From Candidatus Saccharimonadota bacterium (GTDB lineage: Bacteria; Patescibacteriota; Saccharimonadia; Saccharimonadales; UBA4665), in the NCBI GenBank assembly GCA_029288515.1, contig JARIHB010000010.1, forward strand, positions 1 through 7,865: a DNA stretch of 7,865 nucleotides, given 5' to 3'. Positions 1 through 5,482 of this stretch are shown here, one piece after another (position 1 is the first letter of the stretch; each line of letters starts with the position of its first letter). The notes beneath the pieces were generated by a model, which made no database searches, had not been told where the DNA came from, and saw only the letters and a list, made by a program, of their open reading frames with translations. Made by a program: the position numbers and the translations under genes.

Positions 1-1
1 G

Positions 2-1057
2 CACGCCTTAAAGAATATCTCAGTTCGGGTTAAAAAAGGCGAGTTTTTTGGCATTGTGGGCCGTAACGGCAGCGGTAAAAGCACGATGCTTAAGATATTG
101 GCTGGCATCTACCAGCCTACAAAAGGTTCAGTGCAGGTTGACGGCAAGCTGGTGCCTTTTATTGAGCTGGGTGTGGGATTTAATCCGGAACTGACCGGCC
201 GCGAGAATGTATTCCTGAATGGCGCTCTATTGGGGTTCTCTCAGAAGGAGATGGCCGCCATGTATGACGATATTGTACGGTTTGCTGAACTGGAACGATT
301 TATGGATCAAAAACTGAAGAACTATTCGTCGGGCATGCAGGTGCGCCTGGCTTTTTCCCTGGCGACGCGTTCCGAAGCTGACATCTTGCTGGTGGACGAA
401 GTGTTGGCAGTGGGCGACGCTGCCTTCCAGCGCAAATGTTTTGAATATTTTAAAGAGCTGAAGGCCAATAAAAAGACGGTGGTATTTGTAACGCATGACA
501 TGAGTGCTGTGCGCGAATATTGTGACCGGGCGATGCTGATCGACAACAGCGAAATCCAGACCATCGGCAGTCCGCAGGATATTGCCCGTGAGTATTCCCT
601 GCTGTTTATGGATAAGGCTAGCGAGCACGCCAAAAAGGGTAACGGTGAGCGCTTTGGTAACGGCGATGTACATATCACCGCAGTTAAGACAAGCGTTGAT
701 GACGAGCACGTTACGATCACGGTTAAAGCAAAGGCTGTCCGGCACGTTGATAAGCTACTGTATGGTTTGCACGTTATGGGTCAGGACGGCGCCGAAATAA
801 CAGCCATGAACAACCGCATGATACAGGTGCCGGACGTGGAAAACGTCCAGCCCGGCAGCGAAGTCATATTTACCTGGAAGATGCTGAATGTATTTAATGA
901 CGGCAATTATTACGTGATGCTTACCTTAGTGGACGACGTTGCTAATACGCTGGACTGGTTCGTGAAGGCCGACGAATTTACCGTAACCCGCCCGGAGCGC
1001 TCTACGACGGCAGTGTTGCCGCCGGTAACCGTAACTAATACAGTGCGAAAGGGATAA
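2..1057 (+). CDS. Polysaccharide ABC exporter ATPase, Wzt/TagH type, with C-terminal glycan-binding domain (5' partial)
   Basis: This is the nucleotide-binding subunit of an ABC-2 type exporter that moves lipid-linked polysaccharide or teichoic-acid-like glycan across the cytoplasmic membrane. The frame is open from base 2, so the true start lies left of the window. The GTG at 56 falls inside the nucleotide-binding domain, directly before Walker A (GRNGSGKST, 59-85), and cannot be the start. Also visible are the family-typical segment ELGVGFNPELTGREN, a signature YSSGMQ in place of LSGGQ, Walker B (ILLVDE) followed by VLAVGD, and the switch histidine in VFVTHD. After a linker with the RFGNGDVHIT motif (about base 650), roughly 110 residues (about 662-990) match the beta-rich C-terminal domain of Wzt. 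In known systems that domain binds the modified non-reducing end of the glycan. The stop codon lies 1 base before the next gene. The Wzm-type permease partner is not in view. The family call is firm; the exact substrate is unknown. Confidence 0.93.
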   Translation, partial: HALKNISVRVKKGEFFGIVGRNGSGKSTMLKILAGIYQPTKGSVQVDGKLVPFIELGVGFNPELTGRENVFLNGALLGFSQKEMAAMYDDIVRFAELERFMDQKLKNYSSGMQVRLAFSLATRSEADILLVDEVLAVGDAAFQRKCFEYFKELKANKKTVVFVTHDMSAVREYCDRAMLIDNSEIQTIGSPQDIAREYSLLFMDKASEHAKKGNGERFGNGDVHITAVKTSVDDEHVTITVKAKAVRHVDKLLYGLHVMGQDGAEITAMNNRMIQVPDVENVQPGSEVIFTWKMLNVFNDGNYYVMLTLVDDVANTLDWFVKADEFTVTRPERSTTAVLPPVTVTNTVRKG

Positions 1058-1058
1058 T

Positions 1059-2039
1059 ATGTCGAAAATACGTCGGGCGATACAACGGGTACGGACGAAC
1101 TTACTGTCTGACAAACTTACTGTTATCGAAACAAAGGTGGCAGAGATTCACCATTCAAATGGCGTCCTGCATCATCAGGTTGCCCAGATACGAGCCAAGA
1201 CCGATCCCAGCCGCACCTATGGCGCGTATCAGATGTCCCCGACCGAGACAGTAACGCAGCTGTTTAACGGTTTAAAAATGGTGCTTGATCCACGGGATAT
1301 CGCGGTTGCGCCGCACATTATCTTGGACGGCATATGGGAGGACCCTATCACCAAGGCGTGGCTCTCGTTGCTGAAGCCAGGCATGACAGTGTTCGATATC
1401 GGCGCCAACTTCGGCTATTTCGGGCTGCTGGCCGCCCAGGCCGTAGGCAAGGAAGACGATGCACGAGTAGTGCTATTTGAAGCTAATCCAAACCTTATTC
1501 CCTACATCGAAAAGAGTATCGCTATGAACTGGCTGAAAGAACGGACGATTGTTGAACAAGCCGGCGTTTCTGACAAAAAAGGCACGGCGGAATTGCATAT
1601 TCTGAAAGACTATGTCGGTTCTTCGTCGCTCCAGCCTGTTGAGCGCCTGGATAGTTATCTGCACGACGTTATGCACGTTGAAGCGGCGAGCATGGTAAAA
1701 GTACCAACGGTGCCAATTGATGATTACTGCAAGGGCCACAGTGTGGCGACGATCGACATGATGAAGATGGACATTGAAGGCTTTGAGCAGAAGGCCTATG
1801 CCGGTATGAAGCAAACAGTTGCCGACAGCCCGGACATGGTGTTATTTGTTGAATTTACCAAGGAAGGCTACGATAACCCACGAGCGTTCTATGAAGAGAT
1901 GGTGGCTGATTTTGGCCACGTATATACGATTAATCCGGATGATGGTACATTCATTGCCCCGCCCGACCCGGATTATGATCAGGTGGTGGGTACTCGTCAT
2001 ACCTGGGTAATGTTGGTGTTAGCCAAGAAGGAGTTATAA
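1059..2039 (+). CDS. FkbM family SAM-dependent methyltransferase with N-terminal coiled coil
   Basis: This is a predicted cytoplasmic O-methyltransferase of 326 residues, likely acting on a sugar hydroxyl of the glycan made by this operon. The Rossmann SAM-binding motif is VFDIGANFGYFG (residues 111-122). The ribose-contacting acid is E141 in LFEANP. The FkbM hallmark MKMDIEG (235-241) is followed by the strand VLFVEFT (261-267). Before the catalytic domain, residues 16-44 carry a clean heptad pattern: a positions L16, I23, I30, L37, I44 and d positions L20, V27, N34, V41. This suggests a short coiled coil for dimerisation or docking. The ATG at 1059 follows the exporter ATPase stop by one base, with an AAAGGGA ribosome binding site at 1048-1054. 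The next gene begins 3 bases after its stop. The family is clear from the motifs; the acceptor sugar and position cannot be told from sequence. Confidence 0.9.
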   Translation: MSKIRRAIQRVRTNLLSDKLTVIETKVAEIHHSNGVLHHQVAQIRAKTDPSRTYGAYQMSPTETVTQLFNGLKMVLDPRDIAVAPHIILDGIWEDPITKAWLSLLKPGMTVFDIGANFGYFGLLAAQAVGKEDDARVVLFEANPNLIPYIEKSIAMNWLKERTIVEQAGVSDKKGTAELHILKDYVGSSSLQPVERLDSYLHDVMHVEAASMVKVPTVPIDDYCKGHSVATIDMMKMDIEGFEQKAYAGMKQTVADSPDMVLFVEFTKEGYDNPRAFYEEMVADFGHVYTINPDDGTFIAPPDPDYDQVVGTRHTWVMLVLAKKEL

Positions 2040-2045
2040 GAAGTG
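2028..2045 (+). promoter_or_regulatory. Ribosome binding site fixing the GTG start of the second methyltransferase
   Basis: AAGGAG at 2028-2033 lies inside the last codons of the preceding gene, nine bases before the GTG at 2043. No ATG in the same frame comes before the conserved NREDLIL motif, so this site supports GTG as the real start. Confidence 0.7.
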
Positions 2046-2975
2046 GCGCAGAAACAACTCCAAAATCCGCTTGAGGTGGGCGGGTGCGTATATTATGCCC
2101 AAAACCGCGAAGATCTTATCCTGGCTTCATTTTTCCCTGACGTGAAAAAAGGATTTTACATCGACATCGGAGCCTTTGATCCGGATACCGATTCGGTGAC
2201 CAAACTTTTTTATCTGCAAAACTGGTGCGGCATAAATGTTGAACCGCAGCCCGATATGTTTGCCCGTTTTAAGAAACTGCGGCCGCGCGATCGTAACCTC
2301 AACGTCGGCATTGCAGCTAAAAAAGGCACGATGACATTACGCAGCTATAAGAGCCAGGGACTATCGACATTTTCTGACACGATAAAAAAGGGGTATGAGG
2401 CTACTCCGGACGCCGACACGGGTGAATACACCGAACATATCGTAGCAGTATTGCCGTTGCGAGAAGCGCTCGCCCCGCTTGATGTGCCTCATATTCATTT
2501 TATGAAGATTGACGTCGAAGGCTTGGAATATGATGTACTGGCTACTAACGACTGGAGCCGATATCGTCCCGAAGTGTTGTGTATTGAAGCGAACCATGTC
2601 GAAAAGGATTGGCACCCGCTTTTAAAAAAAGAAGCCTACGAGCCAGTATTTAATGATGGTCTTAATGAATATTTTGTCGATAGTCGTACTGATCGCAAGC
2701 AAAAATTCGATTACGTCGAGGAAGTAGTACATAAACGCGGCGGCGGAATTCGCGTTGAGCACTTTGACCTGATGACAGCATGGTATTACCGGGCGCTCGA
2801 TAAAACGCACCATGTGGAAGAATTGGTTGCAGAACGCGATAAGTTGTTTGGCGAGCTGCAGCAAATACAGCACGAACTGGTGCGCTATGACAGTATCAAG
2901 GGCACGGTGGCACGGCTGAGCAGTCTCATTAAGCGCAATGCCACGAACGCACTGCACAAGCGGAGTGATTCATGA
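2043..2975 (+). CDS. FkbM family SAM-dependent methyltransferase with C-terminal helical tail
   Basis: This is a second predicted sugar O-methyltransferase (310 residues) and belongs to a different FkbM subgroup from its neighbour. It opens with YAQNREDLILASFF (18-31), like the 'SQ-x-GEDL' start of many polysaccharide-locus FkbM proteins. The SAM-binding motif YIDIGAFDP (39-47), VEPQP (66-70) and the hallmark MKIDVEG (154-160) follow, then VLCIEAN (178-184). After the catalytic domain, residues about 256-298 look helical, with a/d positions L261, L268, L272, I275 and L279, and the C terminus is basic. It starts with GTG at 2043. This start is supported by AAGGAG at 2028-2033, nine bases upstream, and by the motif-rich N terminus. 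Its stop overlaps the next ATG by 4 bases (ATGA). Methylation of the exported glycan is inferred from family and context. Confidence 0.89.
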   Translation: MAQKQLQNPLEVGGCVYYAQNREDLILASFFPDVKKGFYIDIGAFDPDTDSVTKLFYLQNWCGINVEPQPDMFARFKKLRPRDRNLNVGIAAKKGTMTLRSYKSQGLSTFSDTIKKGYEATPDADTGEYTEHIVAVLPLREALAPLDVPHIHFMKIDVEGLEYDVLATNDWSRYRPEVLCIEANHVEKDWHPLLKKEAYEPVFNDGLNEYFVDSRTDRKQKFDYVEEVVHKRGGGIRVEHFDLMTAWYYRALDKTHHVEELVAERDKLFGELQQIQHELVRYDSIKGTVARLSSLIKRNATNALHKRSDS

Positions 2976-4264
2976 AGCGAATACTCGTAGACGTTACCCA
3001 GCTTGCCCATTGGACGGGCAAGATTACCGGCATACCGCGGGTTATAGATGAGCTTGCCAAACGTTTTTATACCGATGGTGACCACGAAGTGGTATTTGTT
3101 TCATGGGTCAAAGAATTGCAGGAATTTTGTGAGGTTGATTACGAACAGACTGTTGTCCTGCGCCGGGGTGTAATATACCGGCGTGCTGGCGACGACGCTG
3201 TGCCCCTTGCTGTTCCGCCTGCCTCTCGCCCGAGCCGTCACATACTCAAGCGGGCGGTTAAAAAAGGTCTTGCTGTAACGCGTCGCATTAGCCCCGCTGT
3301 CGGCCGGCGGCTGGAAGCGCAGGCCAAGCAGATACATATGCAAGGCTACCGGAAGATAGTGTTTAGTACTGACGACCTGGTGTTTATCCCCTGGGGGGAA
3401 TGGTGGGACAGCAACTTCACCGACCGTCTGGTGCGCGCTCACCATGAGGGCGCCGCCCTTGTGCAAATTATCCACGACGTGGCAACAACTGTGTGGCCGC
3501 AATTTTATGAGCAAGTGGCCGTTAACCCTACTACCTACAACGCGCGTATTCTGCCGATTGCCGCATTGGTGCTCTGCGTATCAGAGAACACCAAACGTGA
3601 GCTGGTCACTTGGCTAAAACAGCAAAAATTGCATGTGCCGCGCACAGAGGTCTTTCGTTTAGGTGATGTGCTTGATGTTGCAAAACCCGTAAAACCGACC
3701 GAACAGGCCTTTGTGGACGCCAAGCTGAAGGGCGGTGACTACATCATGTGCGTGGGCACTATTGAAGCTAAAAAGAATCACGCACTGTTTTATTACGTGT
3801 ATAAATGGGCAAAATTGCAAAATATCGTGCTGCCGAAGCTGGTAATTGTGGGACGGCGCGGCTATGGCACGGAAAATATATACACCATTATGGCTAATGA
3901 TCCTGAAGTTGGCAGCCAATTCGTATTCCTGCATGACGCCAGCGATGAGAATCTGACGTGGCTGTACGACCACTGCCTGTTTACGGTTCTGCCGAGCTTC
4001 CACGAGGGGTGGGGTATCCCTATTGCTGAGAGTATTGCCCGCGGTGTGCCAAACGCCTGCAGTAATACCAGCAGCATGACAGAGATAGCTGAAGGTTTCG
4101 TTGAGCACTTTTCGCCGTATTCGACAGATGAGTGTTTAGCTGCCATACTAAAGCTGCTTGACCCAAAGGCGCGCGCCAAGGCTGCCGCTAAAACAAAGCA
4201 ATACAAGCAGACCACCTGGGATGCATGTTACAAGCAAGTTAAGTCGTATGTGGAGACAATATGA
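2972..4264 (+). CDS. GT4 (GT-B fold) glycosyltransferase with intact EX7E motif
   Basis: This is a predicted cytoplasmic retaining glycosyltransferase of 430 residues that adds a sugar from a nucleotide-sugar donor during glycan assembly. The N-terminal Rossmann half begins with RILVDVTQL and the acceptor-side loop TGKITGIPRV (residues 15-24), typical of mannosyltransferase-like GT4 enzymes. The C-terminal donor domain begins at YIMCVGTIEAKKNH (257-270), where K268 is the usual phosphate-contacting lysine. It continues through LVIVGRRGYG (290-299) to the EX7E motif in HEGWGIPIAESIARGVP, with E345 and E353 as the paired glutamates. No membrane segment or signal peptide is seen. The ATG overlaps the previous stop as ATGA, with GGAG at 2962-2965 six bases upstream. 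Residues about 80-120 form a basic, Pro/Arg-rich insert that could touch the membrane or the lipid-linked acceptor. Donor and acceptor specificity are unknown. Confidence 0.92.
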   Translation: MKRILVDVTQLAHWTGKITGIPRVIDELAKRFYTDGDHEVVFVSWVKELQEFCEVDYEQTVVLRRGVIYRRAGDDAVPLAVPPASRPSRHILKRAVKKGLAVTRRISPAVGRRLEAQAKQIHMQGYRKIVFSTDDLVFIPWGEWWDSNFTDRLVRAHHEGAALVQIIHDVATTVWPQFYEQVAVNPTTYNARILPIAALVLCVSENTKRELVTWLKQQKLHVPRTEVFRLGDVLDVAKPVKPTEQAFVDAKLKGGDYIMCVGTIEAKKNHALFYYVYKWAKLQNIVLPKLVIVGRRGYGTENIYTIMANDPEVGSQFVFLHDASDENLTWLYDHCLFTVLPSFHEGWGIPIAESIARGVPNACSNTSSMTEIAEGFVEHFSPYSTDECLAAILKLLDPKARAKAAAKTKQYKQTTWDACYKQVKSYVETI

Positions 4265-5427
4265 GCGAACAGACTATTACAGTCCTGCACTTTAGCTCCC
4301 GCTATGAAGAATGCGGTGTGGCGAAGTATCTGGGCCACTACATAAAGGGTATGGAATCAGCGCCTGAAATCGTAAACGAATATTTCGACATTTCGCCTTA
4401 TCAGACTCATCACATGAGCGAAACCGAGCTGCAAAAGATGGCCGATGACCTTCGCAAAAAGCTGGCGGACTTTGATGTGCTGCATGTGCAGCACGAATTT
4501 GCGCTGTACCGCAGTGATTCGTTCCGTAAAATTGTCGAAGCCGGCAAGCGTGCAGGCAAGAAAGTAGTGTTAACCGTGCATACCTCGCCGTCGCTCGGTA
4601 CAAAGCCGCCGCACCTCAGCGGGCTCGGACCGCGTAGCTGGATAAAGTACCTACGCGAAAAGCGGCACTTCGCCTACTTTGACTACGCTCACCTACAGCC
4701 CTTCCGTATGGCTGATGTCCTGTTGGTACACAATGAACCGACTGCTGAGAGTCTGCGTCACTACGGCGTCGCCCCGGAGCGGATACAAAAGATTTTACAT
4801 CCCGTGCAGTCGTTTGACGCTCCGGCGCCATCAGACCGTATTGCCAAAGCGCTCCACAAGCAGCCAGGTGACATCGTGTATTGTACGATCGGTTTTTTTC
4901 ATCGGTACAAGGGTATTATCGAGGCAGTGAAGGCCTTAAAATTCTTGCCGGCAAACTACAAGCTGGCGATTTTAGGCGGCATGAAAGCCGATAGTGACGA
5001 CGTTGCGTTTTATGACAAGGTTACAGACCTCATCGACACCTTGGGGCTGCACGACCGGGTGCACATCACCGGTTACATTCCTACGGACGACGAACTGAAT
5101 GCCCTGATACGGGAATGTGAAGCCTGCGTCTATCCGTATAATGGCGTATACTACGGACAGGTTTCCTCTGGATCTATTAACCTTGCTTTTGCTAATGGGG
5201 TGCCGGCTATTGCCTACCCCACCGCTTCCATTAAAGAGCTGGCGGCTGAAGCTGACGGCGCAATCGTGCTCTGTGAAACATTCGCTTACTATGAATTAGC
5301 CCGCGAACTGCAGCGCATCGACCACGAGAAGCAAGCAAAGCTATCAGTGGCCTTCGCTGAAAAAATGGCCTGGCCAAAGGTTTCCAAGCAACTGGTAGAC
5401 GTATATAAAGCGGTCGTTTCTCGGTAG
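4261..5427 (+). CDS. GT4-like glycosyltransferase lacking the EX7E glutamates
   Basis: This is a predicted GT-B glycosyltransferase of 388 residues and the last gene of the plus-strand operon. The N-terminal half has VLHFSSRYEECGVAKYL (8-24), a common GT4 opening where a 'CGIAxY' loop contacts substrates, then DVLHVQHEFALY (72-83) and VVLTVHTSP (102-110). The donor half starts at YCTIGFFHRYKGI (207-219), with K217 in the usual phosphate-contacting place, then LAILGG (235-240) and VHITGYIPTDDEL (267-279). Where GT4 enzymes normally carry EX7E, this protein has YYGQVSSGSINLAFANGVP (297-315), so the glutamate positions read Q300 and about L308. Q-x-SSG in this place recalls a GT4 subgroup with 'QI(S/T)SG' and a later conserved E (here E326 in SIKELA). 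The ATG overlaps the previous stop, with GGAG at 4252-4255 five bases upstream. It may be a true transferase with altered donor contacts, which is more likely than a dead enzyme. Confidence 0.88.
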   Translation: MSEQTITVLHFSSRYEECGVAKYLGHYIKGMESAPEIVNEYFDISPYQTHHMSETELQKMADDLRKKLADFDVLHVQHEFALYRSDSFRKIVEAGKRAGKKVVLTVHTSPSLGTKPPHLSGLGPRSWIKYLREKRHFAYFDYAHLQPFRMADVLLVHNEPTAESLRHYGVAPERIQKILHPVQSFDAPAPSDRIAKALHKQPGDIVYCTIGFFHRYKGIIEAVKALKFLPANYKLAILGGMKADSDDVAFYDKVTDLIDTLGLHDRVHITGYIPTDDELNALIRECEACVYPYNGVYYGQVSSGSINLAFANGVPAIAYPTASIKELAAEADGAIVLCETFAYYELARELQRIDHEKQAKLSVAFAEKMAWPKVSKQLVDVYKAVVSR

Positions 5428-5431
5428 TGGT

Positions 5432-5461
5432 AACGTAGTTGCACCTGAGAGTGACTATGTT
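5432..5461 (+). terminator. Imperfect hairpin between convergent genes, possible weak terminator
   Basis: Bases 5432-5439 plus 5442-5444 pair with 5451-5461. This gives about 11 base pairs including one G-U pair, with a 2-base bulge (5440-5441) and a 6-base loop (5445-5450). It starts 5 bases after the last plus-strand stop, where a terminator would be expected. No run of T follows on either strand, so a standard intrinsic terminator is not shown. The G-U pair becomes a mismatch on the minus strand, so the hairpin would work better for the plus-strand operon. Confidence 0.3.
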
Positions 5462-5482
5462 CTGTGGTAGCAGTGGCATTTG

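Noticed and set aside
56..58. GTG as the start codon of the ABC ATPase
   Set aside because: It lies within the nucleotide-binding domain, directly before Walker A. The frame continues upstream to the window edge with conserved family residues.
227..745. Minus-strand open frames of 172 and 132 codons over the exporter gene
   Set aside because: They are antisense to highly conserved ABC motifs, read as His/Arg/Cys-rich sequence with no domain, and overlap each other.
3101..4215. Several minus-strand open frames over the first glycosyltransferase gene
   Set aside because: The sense frame carries clear GT4 motifs along its length; the antisense products show no family features.
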